Shown here piece after piece: positions 37,953 through 48,935 of a stretch of DNA of 64,000 nt (its first letter is position 1; every line of letters starts with the position of its first letter). The DNA comes from Arion vulgaris (taxonomy: Eukaryota; Mollusca; Gastropoda; Stylommatophora; Arionidae): contig CM036762.1 of assembly GCA_020796225.1 (NCBI GenBank), positions 54,792,740 to 54,856,739 of the forward strand, in the 5' to 3' direction. The notes beneath the pieces are model-generated. The model was not told the DNA's origin. It saw only the letters and a program-made list of their open reading frames with translations, and did not search any database. The position numbers and the translations under genes were made by a program.

Positions 37953-40870
37953 TTAATGTGAAAATTTTGCCAATTTTCTCTTGTTAGAAGAACTGACTGT
38001 TTTATCATTATGCATTTTTCTGTAATTGTTTAAGAATACATTAGACAGTGGGGATAATGCTTTTGAAATAATGCTTGCCTTTGGACATCCATTAGCACAC
38101 ATACCACTAAATTCATCAACACAATGTTTCACAATACTACATGTAACAATATGGATAAGGAGCTTCTTTTGCTGTTTACAAGCCAGAAATTTTGCTTCTA
38201 ATTCTTGTGATATGAGCCTCTGCATAGCAGCATATGACACAAATGTCAACAGTGTAATCAGTTTAGATGGGTATTTTAGCCCTCCTCTATCCAGTAATTG
38301 AATGTAGTCAGTTGCAATCTCTGGCTGAACATCAACTGTCAGTGTTTTCTCCATTTGTAGCAAGGCCTTACATGAAATGCACTGAGTTTTCCTACTGATC
38401 TTACTGGAGACATATCCAGCAATATATACTAATGATTCCTCTGTACCTTCTACACAAAGCAACTCACAATCATTAGGATCAATGTGGAAAACACTTTGTC
38501 TACATCAGACTGGATACCATCTTCAAAAACACTATCACATTCATCACCCTCATGACTCATAGCTTCAGCAAAGTACAATTGAAAATGACCATAGACAGAT
38601 GATGTGAGACACAATAGGGAGTAAATCTTCAATTTCTTTTCTGTTTCCAATATTTGTTTCACTGATACTAGATAATTAGAACCAGACAATTGACGATATT
38701 CACCAAAGCGGGCTTCTAAGTTATCAGTTTGCAATTTTCCCAAAAGTATGAATTCTACATTGAAAGTAGAAAAGGAATACTCAGCCAGTTCAATCATAAC
38801 AGTTACAGAATGCAGTAAAGCAGAATATGTCTCTCTGGTTAGTTTCCCAATGGAAGTAGGCAACTTGCCCCATTCAGTCAACCACACAACAAAATTTTTC
38901 AAATAAAGAAACAATTCGCTGTTAATTGAAGTTAGTGGATTAGCAAAATTATTACGGCTATTCCTTCCTGCGAATTTACTCTTAACATTCATAATGTGCC
39001 ACCATCTCCAAATGACCTCAATGAAATCTGCTGTTTCTTGACTTCCTAGGAACCTCAAAGCTGCAATATTGTACTCACTGAAAATTGCAAGAGCTAGTGA
39101 AACTTTCTGCCTCTCTATACTTGAGGGGCAAAGGGCTTTACTAGTTAAAGTTGGTGCCAACTTCACAATACTCAGACGCTCATTTTGATACAGTTTTTTC
39201 AAATGTGAAAAGAAGCACTTGCTACTTGGCTAGAATTAGTACAATTTGAGATTGATGTTTTATTCAGAAGTAACTCAGTTGTGGCGGGATATGATAATGT
39301 CTGCTCTGCATCTTTCTGGTTCAGCCAATTTCTCCACAGACATTTCAACAGATGCACTGAGTCATACAATAAAAATATTTTTTACCAGCAATTCCAGGAT
39401 TTTCTATATATGTACTGTTGTTTTTTAGAAGGTTATTATAAACTTTACGGTTAACTGAATTGTTGTCTGCAAGTACTGCCAGAACTGTGAAACCGCACTT
39501 TTGTACACTGTTGATGATCTGAAGCAATTTTGTGCCAAGATCCTCTGATGTCATCCTGTACATAGGCGACAGCTCGACAACTTCTCGATAACTTCCAAAC
39601 ACTGAGGAAATCAGAAAAGCCTGTACTGTTGTTGCTGATTGCATAGAGTTTTCAGCCCTACCAAGTAACCTACCACCTGAGTATGTTACAGCTGATTTGA
39701 TATGAATTTCATCCATTTGTACTGCCACAATCTTTCCAACTCAGAAAGTCTGCACTCTTTAAATTTCATGTAAGTAGAAATGCTGCCATCATCATTAGAC
39801 AATGAATAAGGAGAAGTTAAATTTTTTAATGTAGATGGATGTGGGAGACATAATAAGAGAGATTTTCTGATAAATCTATAGCATGCAGGAGATTTCAAGA
39901 AAACCATATAGGAAAAGCATAATGTACAACTACTGTAGCGTCTTCTGTATTTGTCCTTATTGACAAGTTGTACCTGCTCTAAGATAAATGTTAGTTGTTT
40001 TTCATGTATGTGTGTATTAGTATCTTCTGATGATAATATTAATTCTCTAACAATTTCTAAATTACTATATGCTTCTTCTAATAAATCACTAATACTCTTT
40101 ATGTTTGGAGAAGTAGCAGGATCAGTATCTTTGTAGTGGATCAGTAAATTTTCCAGCTGTGACCACCTCTCAAGTTTACTGTTAATTAAAATCCAATCAA
40201 GATATTTACCAGACACTTGTTTATTTTCTACATAAACTTGTACACTCATGTCTGGTAAAACATTTACACTTACAGAAATGGATGGTGCACTGTTTGCTTT
40301 CACATTCATAGTATACAAAACAAGACAAGTAAATATATCCTCTGTGACTGTATGCATTCTCAGTTTTTATCTAACAAGTCTTTTAACTTTGCTGTTATCT
40401 CACACTTTAAAGTTGGAAAATCTTGTATAATATCTGCAGACAACCACTCAGCTGTTCTATTGTCATGTTTGCTGACGATTTCTGCTACTCTTATTTCTGG
40501 ATCTTTACGAGATTGTGGTTGTTGACTCGATAAATAAGATGGCAATTCAGGAAAAAGAGATGGATAAGCAGTTTTTTTTTAAACCAGGATGCTTCCGAGG
40601 AAGTTCATGTTTAATTCACATTTATCTATAAATGTATCAGACAATATAATGTCACATGGATGAAAATGTTTACAACACAACGCTTGATTTAACTGGTGAC
40701 CAGTCTTTCGTGAATGCATTTCTTCCATCTGTCTCTCCTATCAGAATTTGATGGGAATTTAAAACACTCATATTCTTTAGTCGAGTCGTAGTTCGATTTA
40801 CATCCAGGAACACATCACTTTTTGCCCATTTTAAGATGAAAACAATATGCACAAATTTAATTTAACACTC
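37953..40870 (-). pseudogene. THAP9/P-element-type transposase, degenerate
   Basis: P-element/THAP9 transposases cut DNA through a DDE-type RNase H fold and bind DNA by an N-terminal C2CH THAP finger. From the 5' end on the minus strand: THAP finger at about 40840-40670 (CVPGCKS, FKFPSN, RDRWKK, then after a frame change DWSPVKS and LCCKHF); a linker; the catalytic region (AVQMDEIHIKSAVTYSGGRL, RMTSEDLGTKLLQIINSVQ, CGFTVLAVLADNNSVNRKVY, YDSVHLLKCLWRNWLNQK); the helical C-terminal region (DNLEARFGEYRQLSGSNYLV, VKQILETEKKLK); and SLVYIAGYVSSKISRKTQC. Total is near 950 codons, usual for THAP9-like proteins. A TGA follows MGKK at the start of the finger, and frameshifts occur near 40665, 40550, 40357, 39700, 39390, 39205 and 38455. 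It is recent enough to align along its whole length but inactive. Confidence 0.88.
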
Positions 40871-41212
40871 TGCAATATCAGTAATCCAAATATTTGTTGT
40901 AGATAAATATCAAGGACTCAAAATCCAGTAAAATAACAAGACACGCTGACGTTCTATCGTTTACCGGACACACACAAAATGTCAGACCACTTTAGTTCGA
41001 TTTATATCCAGAAACACAGCACTTTTTGCCCATTTTAAGATGAAAACAATATGCACAAATTCAATTTAACACTCTGCAATATCAGTAATCCAAATATTTG
41101 TTGTAGATAAATATACAAGGACTCAAAATCGTGTAAAATAAGAAGACACGCTGACGTTCTATCGCTTATCGACACACAAAATGTCAGACCACTTTACGGA
41201 AGAGATAATTAG
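40793..41212. repeat. Tandem duplication of the transposase 5' end, about 205 bp x2
   Basis: Units near 40790-40995 and 40997-41212 share actttttgcccattttaaga, caatatcagtaatccaaata, acacgctgacgttctatcg and aaaatgtcagaccacttta. Each contains the transposase start (MGKK) and first finger cysteines on the minus strand. Confidence 0.9.
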
Positions 41213-41224
41213 AGCGCGAAGGCC

Positions 41225-41930
41225 TTATACTGGAGCCTGGCTATGGTATAGCAGACACGCAAGAAAACTAAACCACTTCCTCACAAGCTGTCTACGCAGA
41301 ATACTAAAAATAAGCTGACAGGACAAAATTCCAGATAGCGATGTACTCACAAGAGCAAAGATCCGAAGTGTCAACACCCTGTTGCAGAAGGCCCAAGGGA
41401 GATGGGCCGTTGACGTTGCTCGAATATCTGATAAACGCATCCCAAAACAGTTGATGTATGGCGAACTTGAAGGGGGCAGACAAAAAAAGGTTTTTTGTTG
41501 TTTTTTCGATCCAGAAGCACTTGAGCTTTTCAGCTCTTCGGCTCGGTGCCATGGACATCGTAACCTTCGGTTCGGTGCCACGAACACCGTAATTCTGGGG
41601 AATCTATGGCTTTTTCTGCCATCCCGCGGAATTGAACCCGCACACACAGAGGGATAGTCACCTGTAGTCCAACGCGCTACGAACACGCTGGGCAGACAGG
41701 CAAAATATGCTTTAAAGAAACTCTTAAATTGTCTCTGAAATTCTCCGATATAGACACTGCGAGCTGGGAATCCTTGTGCAAGATCGCCAAATGTGGCGCT
41801 GTAACAACACAAGAGGAACCCGCATAGCTGAGAATCATCGTGCCATTGAGACACAGAGAAAACGAGCTGCGCGAAAAGACAGAACACACAACACGCACAT
41901 GTCTAACCTTGATTGTATGCCCACCGTGAG
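41225..41930 (+). mobile_element. LINE C-terminal fragment interrupted by SINE-D
   Basis: Reads RHARKLNHFLTSCLRRILKI, QDKIPDSDVLTRAKIRSVNT, LLQKAQGRWAVDVARISDKR and IPKQLMYGELEGGRQ. After the SINE: KETLKLSLKFSDIDTASWES, LCKIAKCG. Classic invertebrate LINE C-terminus, related to 24.56 kb. Confidence 0.87.
41487..41698 (-). mobile_element. SINE-D copy inserted in LINE
   Basis: Minus-strand copy from ttttcgatccagaagcactt to ctacgaacacgctgggc. Flanking gggcagaca appears on both sides, as expected of a target duplication. Confidence 0.88.
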
Positions 41931-42074
41931 GGATTGGTTCTAGGTTTGGGACTTACAGTCACCTCCGCACACACCAGAATGGTGCAACAGCACACGTCTG
42001 AGACTTGTTATCATCGCTTGCTATGGACGGCTATTATTATAAAAGAAACTTAATACAACTAGCTCGTAATTATA

Positions 42075-42115
42075 TATATATAGGAAAATTATATATGATT
42101 ATATATATATATATA
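42075..42115. repeat. (TA)-rich microsatellite
   Basis: Two TA runs flank the 3' (tail) side of the following LINE. Confidence 0.85.
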
Positions 42116-42745
42116 TCTTCTTTTCGAATCCTGTATGCCTCACAGCGTCAGGTCAGGAAGAGATTTCAAAACGGGCCCTAGTATGCGCTTCGTAGATAGT
42201 CTCTTTCGTCGCCTCTGTTATCTCTGAGGTCCATCTTTTGCGTGGCCGCCTTTTGCTTTGTACCCATTGTATCGGAGCAGCATTGCCTTTGGGGTGCACT
42301 GTCTGATGGTAATCTGCTTACGTGACCGAACCATTTAATTTGTTGTTTCTGATGAAGTCTAGTACTGATGTTGTACCCACTTTTTCCTGATGTCTTCATT
42401 TCTCAACCGGTTCTTCTTGTTACACCCAGCATTCTGCGTAGACACTTCATCTTTGTTGTGACTAGTTTTCTTCTATCGTTTGTTGTCAGCGTCCAGGTTT
42501 GGCACTGGTAACATAATGTGGGGAGAAAGATTGTGTTGAACATTGCTCTTTTTGTGTTCATGGTGACGTGTTTGCATCTTAAAATTGGCGCCATTTGCCC
42601 TATCATTTGGTTTGCTTTGTTGCATCTATGTTGAATTTCATTAGTTATTCTTCCATTTGCTGAAAAAATGCTCCCCAGGTATGTGAAATCTTTTGCTTGA
42701 TTTAGTAGATGATTATCATGGAGATTTGGTAGTCCAGTGGGGTTA
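42116..42745 (-). mobile_element. LINE 3' end (AAAG-tail family), longest copy
   Basis: Minus strand: AKDFTYLGSIFSANGRITNE, IQHRCNKANQMIGQMAPILR, KHVTMNTKRAMFNTIFLPTL, CYQCQTWTLTTNDRRKLVTT and MKCLRRMLGVTRR, then after a frameshift LHQKQQIKWFGHVSRLPSDS. It extends further 5' than the other copies. Confidence 0.88.
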
Positions 42746-42945
42746 GTTGTTTCCATATATATATATATATATATAGGGAAAACTAGCCGATGACAGTTGT
42801 CTGGAAAGCGATATTGCGCAGGACGTAGTCTTTTGAGAAGAGACTTATGAGCTGAAAGACAAGAGAGGAAAGCGACAACTCAGAAGTTATCACAGAAAAA
42901 CACTCTGCCAACTGGTCGTTGTGTAAAGACGAAAAAGGCCATATA

Positions 42946-43112
42946 CAGTGGCGGCTCGTGATCATTTTTGTTAGTGGGGCCAGTCACAAATTTTCGGAAA
43001 AATCATGGTTTTGTGTTGGGTTATATTTTAATTTATAAAATAATAAATACACATTTCACATTATTTTTGGTAGGGCCCGGCCCCACTGGACCCTAATGAC
43101 GAACCGCCACTG
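42946..43112. mobile_element. hAT-like MITE, 167 bp, intact ends
   Basis: Starts cagtggcggctcgtg and ends acgaaccgccactg. Flanked by the 8-bp direct repeat gccatata (42938-42945 and 43113-43120), the target length of hAT elements. Non-coding, AT-rich centre. Confidence 0.93.

Positions 43113-43170
<58 letters not shown>
43113..43170. repeat. (TA)n microsatellite
   Basis: About 55 bases of alternating TA. Confidence 0.95.
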
Positions 43171-43173
<3 letters not shown>

Positions 43174-43232
43174 CACGCTATAACTAAAGAATATAACCAG
43201 CTCGTAGTTAGAATCGTGTTTCACGTTATGCT

Positions 43233-43440
43233 CTATATAGCAAAACTAACTCCTCCTTCACCCCTAGGGAAACATGTGTTCGCAACCAAGGTCTTCAAAG
43301 CCCTCATATCCAAGGTCATCTTTTCCAGATCTCGATACTCTCCCCCAATTTTCTTGCATTCCGTCTCCAACTCCCGCCCCCAGGTCTTCCTGTGTCTTCC
43401 CTTGTCGCCATTAACCAGGGGTTCCATCGGAGGGTCTGTC
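43233..43440 (-). mobile_element. LINE C-terminal fragment
   Basis: Minus strand: GRHRKTWGRELETECKKIGG and EYRDLEKMTLDMRALKTLVA, a GRPRKTW...A.D...W..LV-type LINE C-terminus. Confidence 0.68.
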
Positions 43441-43710
43441 TGCTACACGTTATAGCAAAATTAAATATAACAAGCTGGTAAGTAACCTACACACTTGGTT
43501 AAATAATAATAAAAGAAATTGTTGAGAATGAGTATTTGAATCAGACGACAATTTGAATGGAATAATGAAAGCTTTCATATCTTATCTATGTCTGTAACGT
43601 ATATAAATTAAAAAAAAAACACATACACAGTGTCATTATGAAATTTAGGAACTGATATTAAATTTTATGATCGCATTATTAGTGCAAAAAGTCGTCCGTA
43701 CTGACTGAAA

Positions 43711-44110
43711 TGAAAATCGTGGTACATATATCCTTTAAAGGACATCGCTATCTTATCTTAACCACATTTGCCGTGAAGCGTTGTGGGGAGAGTTAGTTTT
43801 CTATCTTGTGCCAGATGCGTTGCGCTTGACGTTGTCAATCCATGCTTTCGGAGGGACTGAGATGTTATCTATCCATCGTGTTCTTGGTCTGCCTCGTGCT
43901 CTGCGCCCTGAGCGTCGATTATTATAGGCACGTGATGGACGTCGTCATCAAACATAGTAAACGAGTCGATGATTTTCTTGACACCACTTATACATTCAGT
44001 AGTTTGTCATTGCTTTCTTAACGGTATAGTATATTTTTAACCATTTGTAAAAATCAGCTAAAACAATTTTTTTCAAAACTGCCCTCCGTGGTCCTTGATC
44101 CAGGTACTCT
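43711..44110 (-). mobile_element. SINE-G copy interrupted by LINE fragment
   Basis: Left: aatgaaaatcgtggtacata, tcctttaaaggacatcgcta. Right: acatagtaaacgagtcgatg, accacttatacattcagtag and ctgccctccgtggtccttga. The LINE fragment sits between. Confidence 0.8.
43775..43925 (-). mobile_element. LINE C-terminal fragment inside SINE-G
   Basis: Minus strand: NRRSGRRARGRPRTRWIDNI and SVPPKAWIDNVKRNASGTR, the RGRPRTRW...I motif of LINE C-termini. Confidence 0.78.
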
Positions 44111-44600
44111 TATATTGCTAAGCCAAAGACGTCCGCACTGACAAATTATTGACTTAAATTATTCAATAGTTAGCCAAGACGTCCGCACTGACAAATTATT
44201 GACTTAAATTATTCAACATTGTTAGCCAAAGACGTCCGCACTGACAAATTATTGACTTAAATTATTCAACTATTGTTGCAAAGACGTCGCATGACAAATT
44301 ATTGACTTAAATTATTCAACTATTGTTGAAAGACGTCCGCACTGACAAATTATTGACTTAAATTATTCAACTATTGTTAAGCCAAAGACGTCCGCACTGA
44401 CAAATTATTGACTTAAATTATTCAACTATTGTTAAGCCAAAGACGTCCGCACTGACAAATTATTGACTTAAATTATTCAACTATTGTTAAGCCAAAGACG
44501 TCCGCACTGACAAATTATTGACTTAAATTATTCAACTATTGTTAAGCCAAAGACGTCCGCACTGACAAATTATTGACTTAAATTATTCAACTATTGTTAA
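44110..44600. repeat. 55-bp minisatellite, about 9 units
   Basis: Unit: gccaaagacgtccgcactga, caaattattgacttaaatta, ttcaactattgttaa. It begins at the SINE-G head end; the later units are almost identical. Confidence 0.95.
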
Positions 44601-44854
44601 ATGCAGATTAGTGCGATTATTGAATATACAAAGGAACAGAGAAAAAGTTGTTGTTGAATTGTCACAGAAATGAAATATAAAACGTGACCGTTGTCGATAA
44701 TTTTCAGTAACAAGCTCTTTGAAATGGTTCTTTGACATGCTAAGTCTCCAACTGATAACTGCTCTTTTTGAGCATGTTTAACTCATTCGCTCTTCTGGCT
44801 CGCTGTATTTTTTAACATGACGCAAAGTGAATAGGCCGATTCAGTCTTGTCTGT

Positions 44855-45308
44855 CTTTCCTCCAATCCTGTTTTGCCTCTCAGCGTCAGGATAAGAAGAG
44901 ATTTCTAGAACGAGCTTTGTGTGCGCTTCATAAACAGTGTCTTTCGTCGCCGCCTCTGTTATCTCTGAGGTCCACCTTTTTTCGTAGCCGGTCTTTAGCT
45001 TTGTATCCATTGTATCGGAGCAACATTGCTCTTTGAGCTGGTGCACTGTCTGTTGGTAATCTGCTTATGTGGCCGAACCATTTAATTTGTTGTTCCTTAA
45101 TGAAGTTCAGTACTGATGCTGTACCCAATTTTTTTCTGATGTCTTTATTTCTAAACCTGTCTCTTCTTGTTACTCCCAGCATTCTGCATAGACACTTCAT
45201 TTCTGTCGGGACTAGTTTTCTTCTATCGTTTGATGTCAGTGTCCAGGTTTGGCACTGATAACATAATATGGGGAGAAAGATTGTGTTGAACAATGCTATT
45301 TTAACCCA
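44855..45308 (-). mobile_element. LINE 3' end (AAAG-tail family)
   Basis: Minus strand: LCYQCQTWTLTSNDRRKLVP, TEMKCLCRMLGVTRRDRFRN, KDIRKKLGTASVLNFIKEQQ and IKWFGHISRLPTDSAP. Slightly diverged from its sister copies. Confidence 0.87.
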
Positions 45309-45319
45309 TGCCAATTCAG

Positions 45320-45540
45320 TATGAAAAATGAAAGCGTGGCATATCCTTTACATGACTTAACTATCACCAACAGTAAACGAGTCGTCGATTTTCTAGGCAC
45401 CACTTATACGTTCAGTAGTTTCCCTTTGCTTTCTGAACGGTGAAGTCTATTTGAACTAATTTGCTCGCCGCGGAGTTTGAACCAGAAACGCTTGAGTTGT
45501 GATCGAGCTAACTACTGCTTAAGGGGTTCGGCTCGAACAA
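45320..45540 (-). mobile_element. SINE-G copy
   Basis: Minus strand from gtggcatatcctttacatga to gtgatcgagctaactactgc, with gtcgattttctaggcaccac in the middle. Confidence 0.85.
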
Positions 45541-45705
45541 AATAATTTTCTTTATTAATTAAGTTTGAGTAATTGAGTAAATGAGCTACATACGCTCACA
45601 TAATTAATTCGGTATACGCTGAACCTGTTGCCTTGCAGGTTGGCTGGGGATAGTCAAAGGCTGATGGGGAGCGAATCCAGTAAACGCTGGTTGAAATCGG
45701 ACACC

Positions 45706-45800
45706 GCCGAGTGGTTACCGGGGCCCAAATTGGGGTGTAAAGAATAGAATCACTGCTACCTGCCACGCATATCGTAAGAGGCCAATAAGGAGGTTGGAAA
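45706..45800 (+). mobile_element. SINE-A head fragment
   Basis: ccgagtggttaccggggccc to aataaggaggttgg. Head module only, inside SINE-P-like sequence. Confidence 0.85.
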
Positions 45801-45834
45801 TGGGGCTAGCTACCCCACACCGTAAAAGATAGCT

Positions 45835-46554
45835 ACAGAACGGAGAGCAACCGAGTAAACGCTGGCTGAAACCGGACACATCGCCGAAGGATAAGCACTA
45901 AGAGCTACAAATGGTACTGAAGGTTGTGACGTAAAACAAACGTTCTTGGTAAAGGCTGTTTTCTTTCTTTCTTTCTTTCTCGAATCCTGTATGCCTTACA
46001 GCGTCAGGTCAGGAAGAGATTTCTAAAACGGGCCCTAGTATGCGCTTCGTAGATAGTCTCTTTCGTCGCCTCTGTTATCTCTGAGGTCCATCTTTGCGTG
46101 GCCGGCCTTTTGCTTTGTACCCATTGTATCGGAGCAGCATTGCTCTTTGAGGTGCACTGTCTGATGGTAATCTGCTTACGTGACCGAACCATTTAATTTG
46201 TTGTTTCTTGATGAAGTCTAGTACTGATGTTGTACCCACTTTTTTCCTGATGTCTTCATTTCTCAACCGGTCTCTTCTTGTTACACCCAGCATTCTGCGT
46301 AGACACTTCATCTCTGTTGTGACTAGTTTTCTTCTATCGTTTGTTGTCAGCGTCCAGGTTTGGCACTGGTAACATAATGTGGGGAGAAAGATTGTGTTGA
46401 ACATTGCTCTTTTTGTGTTCATGGTGACGTGTTTGCATCTTAAAATTGGCGCCATTTGCCCTATCATTTGATTTGCTTTGTTGCATCTGTGTTGAAAGGC
46501 TGTTTATATATCACAATGAGAATGATCAAAATGGCCGAAAAGTACGATCGATCA

Positions 46555-46590
<36 letters not shown>

Positions 46591-46595
46591 GTACA
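45835..46595 (+). mobile_element. SINE-P copy interrupted by a LINE
   Basis: Left part gctggctgaaaccggacaca, tcgccgaaggataagcacta, acgttcttggtaaaggctgt; right part ggctgtttatatatcacaat to gatcgatcaatcagagagag. Ends in a (GA)n run at 46557-46587. Confidence 0.75.
45962..46494 (-). mobile_element. LINE 3' end (AAAG-tail family) with target duplication
   Basis: Same protein blocks as 42.1 kb, with NEDIRKKVGTTSVLDFIKKQ and QIKWFGHVSRLPSDSAPQRA uninterrupted. Flanked by aaaggctgttt at 45951-45961 and 46495-46505. 5' truncation is typical of LINE retrotransposition. Least decayed copy. Confidence 0.92.
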
Positions 46596-46599
46596 CATT

Positions 46600-47210
46600 G
46601 CAATATAAGTGCCTCCTGATGTAAAATTACAAACGGAGTGACAGGGTTAATAATCCTTTCACTCTCTAATTTCTTTTATTTACAAACGGAATTTTATTAC
46701 AACATAAACTAAATTAGACAGTACACTGTCTTTGTGTCACTTTGATAAACTACAACGAACCGGTTTATCGGCTCGGAGAAGCAAATGGGTTAAGTTGACG
46801 TCTGGGAATGTACACAGAAAGAGAAGAAGAAACAATTATCGAAAAATATAAGAGATTCATTTTGACAATGTCTACCTTGACGCAGGTGCTATTTTAGCGT
46901 CATTCTGATGCAGGCTAGTAGGTCGTGGTTAAGCTCTATTTAACAACAGAAACGCAGCTCATATGTGCAATTTCCCAGGACGAAAAATAAATTTATGCAT
47001 ATTTTAACAATAATTAAGTAGGCTAAGAAAATTCAATATAACAAACGAAAAATGTATTAAAATACCACAAATGCGTCTTACAATGAGTCAACTATAACTG
47101 AATTAAATATTCAATTTTCTTACTTGAAGGAAGTCGAATGTACTAACATACAAAAATTGAAGAATAAATAGTTATTCTGTGTGACAGGTGGAGTATATCG
47201 AACTGTTTAA
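46600..47210. other. Unassigned intergenic sequence
   Basis: No gene or recognised repeat. It shares a segment (ggaagtcgaatgtactaaca, gtgacaggtggagtatatcg) with 47490-47560 on both sides of a SINE-G copy. Confidence 0.4.
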
Positions 47211-47565
47211 TTCTGAATGAAAATCGTGGCATATCATTCACATGACTTAGCCATCAATAACAGTAAACGAGTTGTCGATTGTTTTAGGCACCACTTATAC
47301 GGTCAGTAGTTTGTCCTTGCTTTCTGAACAATGGGGTCCATTTTTACCGTTCGTAAAATCCACGGACACGAATTTGCTTCCAAACTACCTGCCGTGGGTT
47401 TGAACCACGCACGCTTGCAGATCGAGATCACTTTCGCTAAAGCTACAGATGCCCACATATAACTGAATTAAATATTATAGTTTCCTTTGTTTGAAGGAAG
47501 TCGAATGTACTAACATACAAAAGTTGGAGAATAGTTATTCTGTGTGACAGGTGGAGTATATCGAG
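47120..47565. repeat. Flank duplication around SINE-G, two copies
   Basis: The block tgaaggaagtcgaatgtact ... gtgtgacaggtggagtatat occurs at about 47125-47200 and 47492-47565, on either side of SINE-G. This is a tandem segmental duplication rather than a target duplication. Confidence 0.75.
47215..47455 (-). mobile_element. SINE-G copy
   Basis: Minus strand from tgaaaatcgtggcatatcat to cgctaaagctacagatgccc, including the head complement. Confidence 0.87.
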
Positions 47566-47654
47566 CGGTTGAATGTCAAGATATATATTTATAGTTGTGG
47601 AGACAGGTTGCGAGATTAGAACTTCCTGGGAGAAGGGTGGTTTATGTTAGTTAC

Positions 47655-48935
47655 CAACAACACCAGAAAAACAGAGTCCCAACAACACTAGAACAAACAG
47701 AGTCACCAACAACACTAGAACAAACAGAGTCACCAACAACACTAGAACAAACAGAGTCACCAACAACACTAGAACAAACAGAGTCACCAACAACACTAGA
47801 ACAAACAGAGCCACCAACAACACTAGAACAAACAGAGTCACCAACAACACTAGAACAAACAGAGTCACCAACAACACTAGAACAAGCAGAGTCACCAACA
47901 ACACTAGAACAAACAGAGTCACCAACAACACCAAAACAAACAGAGTCACCAACAACACTAGAACAAGCAGAGTCACCAACAACACCAAAACAAACAGAGT
48001 CCCAACAACACCAGAATAAACAGAGTCCCAACAACACTAGAACAAACAGTCACCAACAGCACCAGAACAAACAGAGTCACCAACAACACCAGAACAACAG
48101 AGTCCCAACACTACTAGAACAAACAGACTCCCAACAGTGCCAGAACAAACAGAGTCACCAACAGCACCAGAACAAACAGAGTCACCAACAACACCAGAAC
48201 AAACAGAGTCACCAACAACACTAGAACAAACAGAGTCACCAACAACACTAGAACAAACAGAGTCACCAACAACACTAGAACAAACAGAATCACCAACAAC
48301 ACTAGAACAAACAGAGTCACCAACAGCACCAGAACAAACATAGTCACCAACAACACTAGAACAAACAGAGTCACCAACAACACTAGAACAAACAGAGTCC
48401 CAACACCACTAGAACAAACAGAGTCACCAACAACACTAGAACAAACAGAGTCACCAACAACACTAGAACAAACAGTCACCAACAACACTAGAACAAACAG
48501 AGTCACCAACAACACTAGAACAAACAGAGTCACCAACAACACTAGAACAAACAGAGTCACCAACAACACTAGAACAAACAGAGTCACCAACAACACTAGA
48601 ACAAACAGAGTCACCAACAACACCAAAACAAACAGATTCCCAACAACACCAGAATAAACAGTGTCCCAACAACACTAGAACAAACAGTCACCAACAGCAC
48701 CAGAACAAACAGAGTCACCAACAACACCAGAACAACAGAGTCCCAACACTACTAGAACAAACAGACTCCCAACAGTACCAGAACAAACATAGTCACCAAC
48801 AGCACCAGAACAAACAGAGTCACCAACAACACCAGAACAACAGAGTCACCAACAACACCAGAACAAACAGAGTCACAACAAAACCAGAACAAACAGAGTC
48901 AACAACAACACTAGAACAAATAGAGTCACTAACTT
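47655..48935. repeat. 27-bp minisatellite, about 47 units
   Basis: The unit is caacaacactagaacaaaca then gagtcac. Variants include accagaacaaac, gcagagtc and short deletions that shift the frame. Since 27 is divisible by three, long frames stay open on both strands (PTTLEQTES on +, LVLLVTLFV on -). They reflect the repeat, not a gene. Confidence 0.96.

Noticed and set aside
41225..41887. 220-codon minus-strand open frame
   Set aside because: It spans a SINE-D copy and the antisense of a LINE C-terminus; the real coding trace is on the plus strand.
47595..48224. 209-codon open frame with PTTLEQTES repeats, and matching long minus-strand frames
   Set aside because: It is a consequence of a 27-bp minisatellite. 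Frames are open on both strands and shift with small indels, and the array sits inside a LINE fragment.
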